Positions 53,540 through 63,703 of a stretch of DNA of 64,000 nt are shown here, piece after piece. The DNA is from Eledone cirrhosa (Eukaryota; Mollusca; Cephalopoda; Octopoda; Eledonidae), in NCBI GenBank assembly GCA_964016885.1, contig OZ024743.1, positions 166,920,022 to 166,984,021 of the forward strand, written 5' to 3'. The translations under genes were made by a program, and so were the position numbers. The notes beneath the pieces are model-generated. The model searched no databases and was not told where the DNA came from. It saw only the letters and a program-made list of their open reading frames with translations. The first letter of the stretch is position 1. Each line of letters opens with the position of its first letter.

Positions 53540-53544
<5 letters not shown>

Positions 53545-53582
<38 letters not shown>
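53545..53582. repeat. (CA)n(TA)n microsatellite
   Basis: ACACACATATATA run next to the Penelope-type repeat. 53401-53544 is unassigned. Confidence 0.85.
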
Positions 53583-53586
<4 letters not shown>

Positions 53587-53700
53587 ACAGGAGGCTGGAC
53601 TGGTGTAAATCCTTGAAAGGTTTATTATACTATGATCATTTCAATGACCGGGATCAGTATGAATACTGTGATATCATCAGGTATTCAAAATATATAAGCC
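53583..53700 (-). repeat. Penelope-type terminal repeat, partial copy 2
   Basis: Contains 'aggaggctggactggtgtaa' and the hammerhead of the family at 26490-26850 and 55125-55490. It stops at 53700. Confidence 0.7.
53627..53685 (-). ncRNA. Hammerhead ribozyme motif (HH6)
   Basis: Minus strand: stem I ATAC/GTAT, CTGATGA (53680-53674), GAAA (53642-53639), stem III ATGATCAT then A. Stem II has two additional mismatches compared with 55239-55297, so it is probably weaker. Confidence 0.65.
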
Positions 53701-53707
53701 GTTACAT

Positions 53708-54287
53708 CTGTCGAATCATCGCGTGTTACCAAACCATTATTATATATTCACACCCGTGATGTGAGGTTGAAAGTGGTAAAACCCGATGAAATGCGCAAAA
53801 AGACTATATTTAGTCCCCAGTTAGTCCAGGTTATAGGTAGTGTGGTTCTTAGGTGGGTAGGGGGAGTGAATAAAGATAAACAGGTATCTCCATCACCACC
53901 CTGGTTATGACGGCGTTCTATTTATGTATTTTTATTTATGCATTTTTATTTTTGTATTCTGCTTTTTATTCATGTATTTTGCTTATTGTTCCTTTTATTT
54001 AAGTATCTATTTACTCGCTTTACTCTCATTATATACTTATTGTGCTCATTAGCACACAACACTAGAATATTACTCTGTGTACCCTTATACCTGTTTATCT
54101 TTATTCACTCCTCCTACCCACCTAAGAACCACACTACCTATAACCTGGACTAACTGGGGACTAAATATAGTCTTTTTGTGCATTTCATCGGGTTTTACCA
54201 CTTTCAACCTCACATCACGGGTGTGAATATATAATAATCGTTTGGTAACACACGATGATCCGACAGATGTGACGGCTTTCCCAGCTG
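53708..54287. repeat. Inverted repeat, about 180-bp arms
   Basis: Left arm 53708-53887 ('cacccgtgatgtgaggttga', 'ttagtccaggttataggtag') is the complement of 54088-54287 with few differences. A 200-bp T-rich spacer lies between. A 109-codon minus-strand frame over the right arm has no known counterpart. Confidence 0.82.
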
Positions 54288-54665
54288 CACGCCGGGCGCT
54301 CATGTGGTTAAGCCTTCCTTGAGTGCTTGGAAAAACAAATTTCCCCTTCTTTCGGTAAACAAAATTACTCAGTACGGCTGCTTCGCCCCGGGGCCCGCCG
54401 GTTTTGAACGCCAAATAGTACCTTTAAATTTCTAGGCTTAATCATAACTATGAGCTGTATCATGACTCCCTCTGCTGACATGTAAATAAATCCTCCTCCT
54501 GTGTGAATTAATAGTATTCGTTTGGTATAGACGATGGCCTGACGGCGATGGCGGACTTCCCGCTAGCACACCCGGCGCCTAAGACAGTTACATTCCTGGA
54601 GTGCTCGGAAAAATAAATTTCCATTTCTTTTGCTAGACGATATCACTCGGAATGGCTGACACATG
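54235..54665. repeat. Two diverged tandem units, about 270 bp apart
   Basis: 'cgtttggtaacacacgatga'... 'gagtgcttggaaaaacaaat' (54238-54345) is repeated in diverged form at 54508-54625 ('gagtgctcggaaaaataaat'). No coding recognised. 54666-55120 is AT-rich and unassigned. Confidence 0.6.
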
Positions 54666-55124
54666 GTTAGGAAGGGCTGGCCGGGATCTGCAGTCGTCGC
54701 TAATTATTGACTGCTAAACAAGGGCTTAATCTTTACTCTATATACTACCCTGAAAACTTATTGAGACTATCTATAATACACTTAAACTTTTTCATAAAAG
54801 ACTCTTCCTGTAAATTCTTTAACTAAATCTCACAACCCAAACCTTAAACTTTATTTCTCTTATTTCATCCTATAACTCTAAACATAAGTTTAACGTTCCT
54901 AATTGCTCACCGAAATTTCTGTCCACACATTATACCATACAGACGCCCACTATATATGCCTTTGTTAAAGATGTATGTGCTATGGAAAAAACATTTTTCG
55001 CGGCAATTTTTAGCACGCACGGTCAGCCTGATTGTGGCATGACCATTTCTCTTTGACGGGGAGGTAGTAGTACATTATAAGCTTACGCCCCCTCACCAGA
55101 TGGTCATAAGTAGACTTAATAATC

Positions 55125-55490
55125 AACACTCAAGGGCGGCCGACTGAGGTAGAAGCTGCTAAATAGTCGGTTGTCCTCTTGTCTCTGATTTTCAGCCCCC
55201 ATGGATTTTATCTGTTATATTCCTTTGTTATATTTCGAATACCTGATGATATCACCGGATTCATACTGAACCCGGTCATTGAAATGATCATAGTATAATA
55301 AACCTTTGAAGGATTTACACCAGTCCAGCCTCCTGTTATTTTATAATAATTAACTCCGTACTCGCACCACCAACTACACAAACGAAGACGGGTGAGTTGC
55401 ATTACGTTGAGTACTCTCCATAATATTACATCGAGATTGACCATACGGAATGACCAGTTCTATCCAGTGGTGAACCAACTAACCTAAATA
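55125..55490 (+). repeat. Penelope-type terminal repeat, copy 3
   Basis: Best-preserved copy of the family: 'aagggcggccgactga', the hammerhead, 'acaccagtccagcctcct', 'ccgtactcgcaccacca' and 'ccagttctatccagtggt'. Confidence 0.75.
55239..55297 (+). ncRNA. Hammerhead ribozyme motif (HH7)
   Basis: Stem I ATAC/GTAT, CTGATGA at 55243-55249. Stem II pairs are T·T, A-T, T-A, C·C, then ACCGG/CCGGT with a 13-nt loop. GAAA is at 55281-55284, stem III ATGATCAT (55284-55291), then A. Complete core and stems. Confidence 0.78.
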
Positions 55491-55846
55491 AATATATATA
55501 TATATACAAATCTCATACATATATACATACAAATCACATGCAAATATTTATATATATATAAAACTGTAGTTGTCTGTGTGTCCTCATTTTTGCAAAGTCT
55601 ATACAAATCCACATTTCTACTCCGATTGACTTCAAATTTGCAATTATATATTCCTTGTGGTCTAAAGATATTAACTGCAGCTGTTATTTTTCAATTTTCT
55701 GTAGGTAAATGGGTGTTAGGCGCCAGTTATCGATCTCCGTCGAGCCCTTATGATATCTGTCTGTATGTCTGACTGTCTGCATTACGTCATTGCTGACGTA
55801 TTATCTTCGCTACATTCACACACACACACATATATACATATATATT

Positions 55847-55881
<35 letters not shown>

Positions 55882-55882
55882 A
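55491..55882. other. TA/CATA microsatellites and unassigned DNA
   Basis: TA and CATA runs at 55491-55562 and 55818-55882. Between them is a block starting 'gtagttgtctgtgtgtcctc' that occurs in many invertebrate genomes as a repeat, as far as I recall. No gene. Confidence 0.5.
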
Positions 55883-55883
55883 C

Positions 55884-56705
55884 ATCATCATCATCATCGT
55901 TTAACGTCCATCTTCCACGTTTGCATGGGTTTGGATGGGAGTTTTCCCACTTGAGGCAAGAGTGGTTGTCTTGCTCACATAGCACTGTCTGGCGGGTTTT
56001 CTGCGGCTGGATGCCCTTCCTAACACCAACCACGTTTACAGTGTGGACTGGGACGTTTTTACCGTGTTACCTACACGGCCACATTACAGCGTGGACTGTG
56101 TTTTTTTGTCGTGACACCTACACGACCTCATTTGTTTCGGACTGGATGTTGTGATACCAACATAACTTTACATTGAAGGGGCGGTGTGGATGGGGTGGGG
56201 GTAGTGGGACGGCGGTGTATTTTATTAGAGGTGCCTACTGACTGTAGGTTTCGCTTTGTACTGTGTAGCGCCAAAGATCTCGGTCCAGTGACATTGTCTG
56301 GAGGTGTAAGTGTGTGAGGTCGGAATTTATCAAGTCGTCCCAGGTTTTTCTGGGTCTGCCTACTCCGTGGCTACCGTCTATTTTTATCGCCCTGCACTTT
56401 TTTATACAGCTGTCGTCTTTCATGCGCATCACGTGACCATACCAACGTAGTCTTCTCTCGAGTAAACAACATCTGATCCCTCTTATTTCTAATTTTTCCC
56501 TTAGTTCGTTTATGCTTTGCCATTCACGTATATTACTATTACACATCCAGCGGAGCATGCAAGCTTCATTCCTCTCCAGTCTGCGTATATCCTCTGCACA
56601 CAATGCCCAGGTCTCACTGCCATGAAACATTTCCTCTGCTTCCCTTCTTGCAAAGTACACTTGTCTCCTAGCTTCCCTCCTGGCCACTTGATAGTCTTCT
56701 CTACT
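55884..56705 (-). mobile_element. Internally deleted LINE-A
   Basis: Minus strand: linker DYQVARREARRQVYFARREA (56700-56640) is joined directly to MFHGSETWALCAEDIRRLER and the intact C-terminal domain (to 56290). The 3' UTR and tail end at (CATCAT)n. The RT and finger, some 1.7 kb, are missing with no frame disturbance at the junction (about 56632). Confidence 0.82.
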
Positions 56706-56762
56706 CATATATACATATACACACACATATATACACATATACATATATATATATACATATGT
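56706..56762. repeat. CATA/TA microsatellite
   Basis: Lies between two oppositely oriented LINE tails. Confidence 0.85.
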
Positions 56763-56935
56763 AAATGAGGTTGGTGTTAGGAAGGGCATCCAGCTGTAGA
56801 AATCAAGCCAGAATCAGTTCCCGTATGAGCAAGACAAGGTCAGCCGACCGGACACTGTCCACAACAGGACAACCCGTCTAACCCATGCTAGCGTGGAAGA
56901 ACGGGCGTAAAACGGTGATGAGGATGATGATATAC
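56763..56935 (+). repeat. LINE-B tail only
   Basis: Last 170 bp of LINE-B ('aatgaggttggtgttaggaa', 'gcatccagctgtagaaatca', CTAACCCATGCTAGCGTGG) ending in GAT repeats; no coding. Confidence 0.82.
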
Positions 56936-57043
56936 AAACACATATACACATATATATATATATATACACACACATATACATATATATAAATATACACATA
57001 AAAATATATGTATATATACATACACACACACACATATATATAT
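56936..57043. repeat. CATA/TA microsatellite
   Basis: Follows the (GAT)n end of one tail and precedes the (CAT)n end of the next. Confidence 0.88.
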
Positions 57044-57520
57044 ATCATCATCATCATCACCATCGTTTAAACGTCCATCTTCCACACTAGCATGGGTTAG
57101 ACGGGGGTTGTGCCACTTGAGGCAAGGTTGGTCGTGTGACCGTGTCTCGCTCGTATAGGACTGACTATCTGGCAGGCTTTCTACGGCTGGATGCCCTTCC
57201 TAACACCAACCACATTTACAGTGTGGAACTGGGAACTTTTTAACCGTGTTACCTACACAGCCACATTACAGTGTGGACTGTGAGTATTTTTTTTTTTTTT
57301 GTCGTGACACCTACACGATCTTGATCTCATTATCTCATTTATTTGGACTGGATGTTGTGGTACCAACTTTACAGAGAGAGGGTGGTGTTGCTGGGAGTGG
57401 GAGGATAAGGTAGGGGTAGTGGATTGGAGTGTATATTTGGTTGAGAGGTGCCTACTGACTGTAGGTTTCGCTTTGTACATAGGTAAGGCGGCTCTTCTGT
57501 ATTACTGCATAGCTCCATAT
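57044..57520 (-). mobile_element. LINE-A 3' UTR copy
   Basis: Complete 3' UTR from the end of the coding region ('cagtaatacagaagagccgc') to the tail, without RT. A T13 run lies near 57285. Confidence 0.8.
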
Positions 57521-57612
57521 ATATATACATACACACACATATATATATATATATACATACATGCACACACACACATATATATATATGTATCTGTGTATAT
57601 ATATATATATAT
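57521..57612. repeat. CATA/TA microsatellite
   Basis: Separates two LINE-A 3' ends. 57613-57714 after it is unassigned. Confidence 0.85.
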
Positions 57613-57715
57613 GCACAAATACATTGTAGGTCGCTTTAACTCGTCTTTTATTATTAAAAAAACTTCTTGCCAATAAACATTAACCCTTTGTGTGCCATTC
57701 ATCTAACTGTAAACC

Positions 57716-58487
57716 ACCATCATCATCATCATCATCGTTTAACGTCCATCTTCCACGCTAGCATGGGTTTGGACGGGAATTTTCCCACTTGAGGCAAGAT
57801 TGGTTGTCTTGCTCGTATAGGACTGTCTGACGGGTTTTCTACGGCTGGATGCCCTTCCTAACACCAACCATGTTTACAGTGTGGACTGGGACGTTTTTAC
57901 CGTGTTACCTACACGGCCACATTACAGCGTGGACTGTGTGTTTTTTGTCGTGACACCTACACGACCTCATTTGTTTCGGACTGGTTGTTGTGGTAACAAC
58001 ATAACTTTACATTGGAAGGGGCGGTGTGGATGGGGTGGGGGTAGTGGGGCCGGGGTGTATTTTTGTTAGAAGTGCCTACTGACTGTAGGTTTCGCTTTGT
58101 ACTTAGACAAGGCGGGTCTTCTGTATTACTGTGTAGCGCCAAAGATCTCAGTCCACTGACATTGTCTTGGAGAGGTGTAAGTGTGTGAGGTCGGAATTTA
58201 TCAAGTCGTCCCAGGTTTTTCTGGGTCTGCCTACTCCGTGGCTACCGTCTATTTTTATCGCCCTGCACTTTTTTATACAGCTGACGTCTTTCTTGCGCAT
58301 CACGTGACCGTACCAACGTAGTCTTCTCTCGAGTAAACAGCATGTGATCCCTCTTATTTCTAATTTCTCCCTTAGTTCGTTTATGCTTTGCCGTTCACGT
58401 ATATTACTATTACACATCCAGCGGGGCATGCAAGCTTCGTTCCTCTCCAGTCTGCGTATATCCTCTGCACACAATGCCCAGGCCAAC
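57716..58487 (-). mobile_element. LINE-A 3' end copy
   Basis: Minus strand: WALCAEDIRRLERNEAC to GRPRKTWDDLINSDL, TMSVD (58489-58148), then the 3' UTR and tail ending in (CATCAT)n at 57716. Truncated exactly where the internally deleted copy resumes its C-terminal domain. 58488-58655 is unassigned. Confidence 0.82.
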
Positions 58488-58655
58488 AAATACCAAGTAA
58501 ACGGAGCGTTGACAAGAACGATGGCGAATGAATCTTCGTGGTAAGCAGATTCCTCCCGAGCTGTTAGTTCATACGGGATTCTCTGCTACACCTTTTCGTA
58601 ATAATACCGAACAACGTACTGCTGGTCCCTCCTTCCTCCAAAAGCCGTACAAAGC

Positions 58656-58870
58656 GGACATGTGCATCGGGTGCATCACATGTCCATACCATCTCAGCCT
58701 TCTCTCCTGCACACCACAACTTATACCCAGTTTCTTTCTCAATTCGGCTATGGTTGGTCGTTCACGCACATTGACATTGTACATCCAACGGAGCATACTT
58801 GCTTCATTTCTCTCCAGCCGTTACATATCTTCTGCAGCATCACACATCTCACACAGGCATCATATAACCG
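58656..58870 (-). mobile_element. LINE-C-like C-terminal relic
   Basis: Minus strand: MLRWMYNVNVRERPTIAELRK (58796 on) and ERRLRWYGHVMHPM, closest to the family at 14376-16350. No tail present. Confidence 0.65.
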
Positions 58871-58987
58871 TCCTATATAAATATATATATACTAGCTGAG
58901 GTACCCAGCTTTGCCAAGGTTAACAAATGATAAGAGAAGACTGGCAGAAAAGAAAACGTCTGTATTGAATGCATTGACTTGTTTACA

Positions 58988-59153
58988 GTGTGTGTGTGTG
59001 TATGTTTGGGTTTGTTTATGTATATATTTATGTGTGTGAGTGTGTGTATGTTTGTGTGTTTGTGAATATATATATGTGTGTGTGTGTGTGTGTTCGTGTG
59101 TGTGTGTATATATGTGTGTTTGTGTATATATATATGTGTGTGTGTGTGTGCCT

Positions 59154-59192
<39 letters not shown>
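58988..59192. repeat. (TG)n microsatellite
   Basis: TG dinucleotides with TATA interruptions, within the Helitron 3' region. Confidence 0.92.
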
Positions 59193-59194
<2 letters not shown>

Positions 59195-59359
59195 CCACCG
59201 TTGGAATCGGAGACATAGGCCGCGAAACACGATCATCACTGACAACGAACTCGAGAGAGAATCCGTTATGGTTGATTCCCAGCCTGCTAGAAATAGCAGT
59301 CAGGTTGGTTAGCGTACGTGGTATGTCTTTCTTCTTCTTTGGTGTTATAAAATTAGTAT

Positions 59360-59728
59360 TGTAGCGGTTGTCTCCCTTGTTTTGATTAGGATCTAGACGG
59401 GAAGTGGAACCCTTTCTGCAACTTCCGGTCAGAGCCCTATAAAACTAACAACTTTGGGCTTCCTTTCTCTCTTTGCCTTTTCGGCACCAGGTCAAAGAGC
59501 CTCTCATTTGGCTCTGCCATTAATTTGGCCAACAGGCGCCTGGCCTTAGCCAGGCGCCCTCTGCCAGCCGCGTTTGCCTGGCAATCAAAACGGTAACTAC
59601 TAACTTTGTTTCATTCTAACATCTATATTTCACATGTCAAGTATTCTATCTACCGTTAATTAAATATTATATACACAAACAATGTCTCGTTTTGTTACAT
59701 TCATACAACACCCAGTATCCTCGCTATA
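59360..59728 (+). repeat. Left LTR
   Basis: TGTAGCGG...CGCTATA. Possible TATA box CTATAAAAC near 59437 and ATTAAATAT near 59658 as poly-A signal. 'gccaggcgc' and 'ggcgcctggcc' form a GC-rich stem around 59530-59560. Confidence 0.88.
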
Positions 59729-59729
59729 T

Positions 59730-59761
59730 TGGTAACCCCGACGTGATACGAACACGCAGCC
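59730..59761 (+). promoter_or_regulatory. Primer-binding site, tRNA-Trp type
   Basis: TGGTAACCCCGACGTGAT starts two bases after the LTR and matches the complement of the 3' end of eukaryotic tRNA-Trp(CCA) with about one mismatch. Similarity continues into the T arm (GAACACGCAGCC), about 32 nt in all. Confidence 0.65.
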
Positions 59762-59950
59762 GTTCATCGCTATAAGTGGTCACCCCCAAAAAAAGAAAAA
59801 AATAGCACATCTGGTTTTGTGAGTAACATTACGAATACACAGCAAATTTAGCGACAAACTATGAAAATACTCAAGGACACGCACACACGCACATGTGGAA
59901 TTCGCACAGACATACTTTTTCTCTCACGCATCAATTAACTGTCGCATTTC

Positions 59951-60068
59951 ACCAATATATATATATATGTTTCTCGTTTCTTACAACGAACACTTTCAAA
60001 ACAAAAAAAACATTTCACGATATATATATATGTTTCTCGTTTCTTACAACGAACTCTTTCAAAACACA
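59951..60068. repeat. Direct repeat of about 60 bp in the LTR element
   Basis: 'atatatgtttctcgtttcttacaacgaac' plus 'tctttcaaaac' occurs twice in a row. Confidence 0.85.
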
Positions 60069-61080
60069 AAAAAAAAAAAAAAAGAAATTTGATATTCTTT
60101 AAAAAACATTTCAACAGGAACATTTATTTTCGATGAACCATTGCCTTTTGTTCTTCGTTTTCTTCATCGTTCAAGTTTTTTTTTTTTTTTCCAAAAGTTC
60201 ACACCTATAATTATGCTGATTGAAGCCTTTCTTTTTCATCATTGTCACTTTCAAAATTGCACTATCATTTTCTCGCGCGTTAGAAATATTTTTTTTTCAA
60301 CCTTGTATTGGCACGTGTAGGCAGCATAAATTCTCGATTCACTGAGATGTCTCTACTCACAAACAGCCGCACGCCATTTATCACCAGGGATTCTTCAGCC
60401 TTAAGCTATATTCTTCTATTTGCCGGTTTATAAATTTACAATGTAAATTTACCGTTGATAACCGCGCATTTATTAAGAATGCTTATTTCTCTGGTCGCTG
60501 GCCTCTTGACCCTTCCAGGTCAACGCATTCTCAACATCGACCATCAACTTCGGCTGCTATTTCTAGCACTTTGCGCAACTCATTTTTTTCTAAAAAAAAA
60601 ATTTTTTACTGTGAATTTAAACACCGAATACGCTCACTCAGCGAGACAACAGCAGCAGCAACAGCAATACATCAATACAGCTTCACCAAAGCCAGAGAAT
60701 TCATTTTTGCAGCACTCTTCCTGTGAGAAAATCCATTCGGAGGTTGGAAATTTCACGATATACCACAGAACAGAAACCACCTGCATTCATTCTCTGGAAC
60801 ACACTTTCTTTCCTGCTGTCATGTGATTGCACACCTGTGAACTATATTTTGAACTTTGAGCTCTTCTATTACTTTTACTTTATTACATTGTATCTTTGGG
60901 TGATGGATAGATGGATGTCCAGTCGTTCTCTGGCCAAGAGCGGTTGGCTACCTTGATATCTATCATTGATTTTTCCAAACATTCTTTTGTCGTAATTTTC
61001 ATGCCTGTTACAACATTCTCGCCAACTTGCTACATATTTTCATTTCGATTTTTATACACTAAAATTCTGGCGGGAGGTTA

Positions 61081-61449
61081 TGTAGCGGTTGTCTCCCTTG
61101 TTTTGATTAGGATCTAGACGGGAAGTGGAACCCTTTCTGCAACTTCCGGTCAGAGCCCTATAAAACTAACAACTTTGGGCTTCCTTTCTCTCTTTGCCTT
61201 TTCGGCACCAGGTCGAAGAGCCTCTCATTTGGCTCTGCCATTAATTTGGCCAACAGGCGCCTGGCCTTAGCCAGGCGCCCTCTGCCAGCCGCGTTTGCCT
61301 GGCAATCAAAATGGTAACTACTAACTTTGTTTCATTCTAACATCTATATTTCACATGTCAAGTATTCTATCTACCGTTAATTAAATATTATATACACAAA
61401 CAATGTCTCGTTTTGTTACATTCATACAACACCCAGTATCCTCGCTATA
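61081..61449 (+). repeat. Right LTR
   Basis: Same 369 bp as the left LTR, with A to G near 61214 and C to T near 61311 ('caatcaaaatggt'). Confidence 0.88.
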
Positions 61450-61956
61450 GTATCAATAAACTTTCCTGGATATACTCTTATCCCAATCCTGTACATACTT
61501 TCCGATTGTCACTTTCCGTTTTTTTTCGTATGATACGCGAAGGAACCAACCAACAAACATCTCTCTTTTATATCTCTTTTATTTGTTCATTCAAAATATT
61601 TTTCACCTAATTCTGTCATACAATATACATCAGCAATCGTTATCTAATGTTTAAAACATGAATAGCTGCGATATATGCACCATATCAATCAAAAACGATA
61701 TGAGAGAATTGAATACCATACTAAAGCTCCAGTAAGCTTGCTAAGAACCTGCAGATAGAAATGTTAATAAATACAACATTTGGCTTGGGTAAACTTTAAG
61801 ATGTTCTTTCATTGTAGGTTTCTTTTCTCAGCCAGTACATTAAAGAAAATTGATAGTTACAACAATAAAGGTTGAACAGAGAACACATTTTTTAACAAAC
61901 TTTACAATAATTTGTACAACCATAATGGAAATTCCAACTAACAGAAAATACATAAA

Positions 61957-62165
61957 TTACATTGTTAGAGCCTCAGAGTATACAATACTTTTTGTTCGGC
62001 CCTCGGGAGCAAAGATGAAGAGATTGTTTGGCGAGCTCACTCTAAAGCATCCTACATACAATTGACCATGGTTTTCCCAGATGAAGGCCAGCCACTTTTA
62101 GGGTTTGACCCTGAGCTTTGTTGATGGTAATCGTGAAGCTTAGTCTCTCTGTTGCTCTAGTAACA
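61957..62165 (-). pseudogene. Helitron helicase C-terminus, broken
   Basis: Minus strand: RATERLSFTITINKAQGQTL, then, after a stop and frameshift, SSPNNLFIFAPEGRTK and IVYSEALTM. These are the last helicase motifs of PIF1-like Helitron proteins. 62166-62870 shows no further helicase motif; a TA run lies at 62325-62345. Confidence 0.65.
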
Positions 62166-62739
62166 TTTTTTCTTCTGAAAAATCTGGTCTTGCAGCCAGG
62201 CTAGGACTTTTGGGGTGGCATATCGGCAGTAACAATGATGATAAGCCGTCTGTGCTTTCGTGAAATAAATACATTTGTTTATATTTTGTTTTTGTGTATG
62301 CAAAAATATCTGTACACGAATATATAATTATATATATATATATTAAAATAACAGATTAAAGTTTAAGCAAAAAAATCACTGTTTTCACCCTTAACGGGAT
62401 CTTCTGAAAGTAAAAAAATCAATCTGTGAACATGGAAGTAAATATTTCGAAAAACGTTGCAACCGAAAGAAAACAGGAAGATGATACTTTGGTTCGTGAA
62501 GACGTTAGGAATGTCGTATAACCGGAAGTGTTGACATTTGAAAATTTTAAAGAAGTGAATATTTAAATAAACGATAAAATATCTTGAATCTTTTAACAAA
62601 TTTAGTAGACGAAAATACCCTCACTTTCTTACTTGGAAAAAGTTACATCTATAGTGCAAATTTGGTGCCGGTTAGTTCAGGTGTTTGGCAGAAAATTTGT
62701 TACCTACATATGGCCATCAACGTTATAGTATAGATATAA

Positions 62740-62845
62740 ATGTATATATATATATATATAAATATATATATACAAATATATGTATATAAATATTTATAAA
62801 TATATAAATACAAATATATGGATATATAAATATATATACAAATAA
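62740..62845. repeat. TA/ATAA microsatellite
   Basis: Precedes the hammerhead repeat as at 24056-24160. Confidence 0.85.
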
Positions 62846-62849
62846 GCAA

Positions 62850-63350
62850 AAGGGATATTCAATTTGTTGGTAATTCAACAAATATAAATGTTTATAACTG
62901 ATTCAGAGCACTCGACAGATTTTCTGGAGTATAATATTCAATGATATTAAATAAATGGAAACCATATTTATAAAACCATATTTATTCTATTATATATATT
63001 TCAAGGATACCAAAACTTTGGTACGCTCTCATCAGATAAAATACAAAGTTTGTTTTATAAATTTTGACATAACCAAGAAAAGATACCTTAACGGTTCAAG
63101 TTTTTCTTGGATAGTGAAGGAAAAGAGAAGAAAAGTCAGATATTTCAAATTATTAAGATGAGTATGCAAATGAGGTTAGGTATAGGGCTGAAAAAACGTT
63201 ATAGGATATATATATGTATAAGTAGAAAGAAGAAAAAAATAAAAAAAGAAAGAAGAGCTTGTATTTACGTTAATTTAAAAGGAATTAACAATTTGCGGGA
63301 ATGGTGGAATATGATTCCAGAATTTAAAATTTATTTAGCTATATTATGAG
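62850..63350 (-). repeat. Hammerhead-bearing repeat, copy 2
   Basis: Second copy of 24205-24620, with the same ribozyme and a downstream A-rich part holding a Lys/Arg-rich plus-strand frame (63158-63346). 63351-63700 is AT-rich and unassigned. Confidence 0.62.
62983..63044 (-). ncRNA. Hammerhead ribozyme motif (HH8)
   Basis: Minus strand: stem I TATTTTAT/ATAGAATA (one G·T), CTGATGA (63035-63029). Stem II pairs are G·T, A-T, G-C, C·C, then GTACC/GGTAT. GAAA is at 63002-62999, stem III ATATATAT, then A. Differences from the copy at 24296 keep pairing through wobbles. Confidence 0.82.
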
Positions 63351-63703
63351 TTATAATATTGTATATATAATCAATTAGATTATATGGAGAATTATGGTTG
63401 TAAGAAGATTTTATCTTATTACATTACAACAGGTTGTAAGTATATAAATATCTATATAGATTAATAATTGTGCATGTATAAGTATTATAGAAATAGAAAT
63501 AAGTTACAATTATTAGTTGTTTACATTTCTAATATGAGTTACGAAGGATGTTGATTCTGCATTTTACATTAAAAAAAACACGTAGTTCAAGTTGTAAGAG
63601 AAGAACAATTTGTAGATTCAAATATTTTGTTCCAACATTGAAAATGTTTTCAGAATATTGTTAATTTAGCGAAGTTATATAGTTTATCATACATATTATA
63701 TTA

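Larger units (their letters stand above)
59360..61449 (+). mobile_element. Non-autonomous LTR retrotransposon
   Basis: Two 369-bp LTRs differ at two positions that I can see. GTAT at 59356-59359 and 61450-61453 is the target duplication. A primer site follows the left LTR and a purine-rich GCGGGAGG lies before the right one. The 1,352-bp interior has no gag, protease, RT or integrase frame, so enzymes must come from another element. Near-identical LTRs mean a recent insertion. Confidence 0.88.
58892..62170 (-). mobile_element. Helitron relic, split by an LTR element
   Basis: The 3' terminus on the minus strand reads AGCTGGGTACCTCAGCTAG followed by T (58895-58892): a hairpin AGCTG/CAGCT and CTAG, as in animal Helitrons. 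The helicase end lies at 62165-61957 in the same orientation. Without the inserted LTR element (59360-61449 plus 4 bp) the two are about 1 kb apart, so one relic is plausible. Rep and the 5' end are not seen. Confidence 0.55.

Noticed and set aside
60455..60826. 123-codon frame with a Gln run inside the LTR element
   Set aside because: No gag- or pol-like motif; the Gln run is a CAG microsatellite.
62363..62599. 78-codon minus-strand frame with an acceptor-like TTTTTTTACTTTCAG
   Set aside because: No donor, partner exon or recognisable protein; could not be linked to the host gene.
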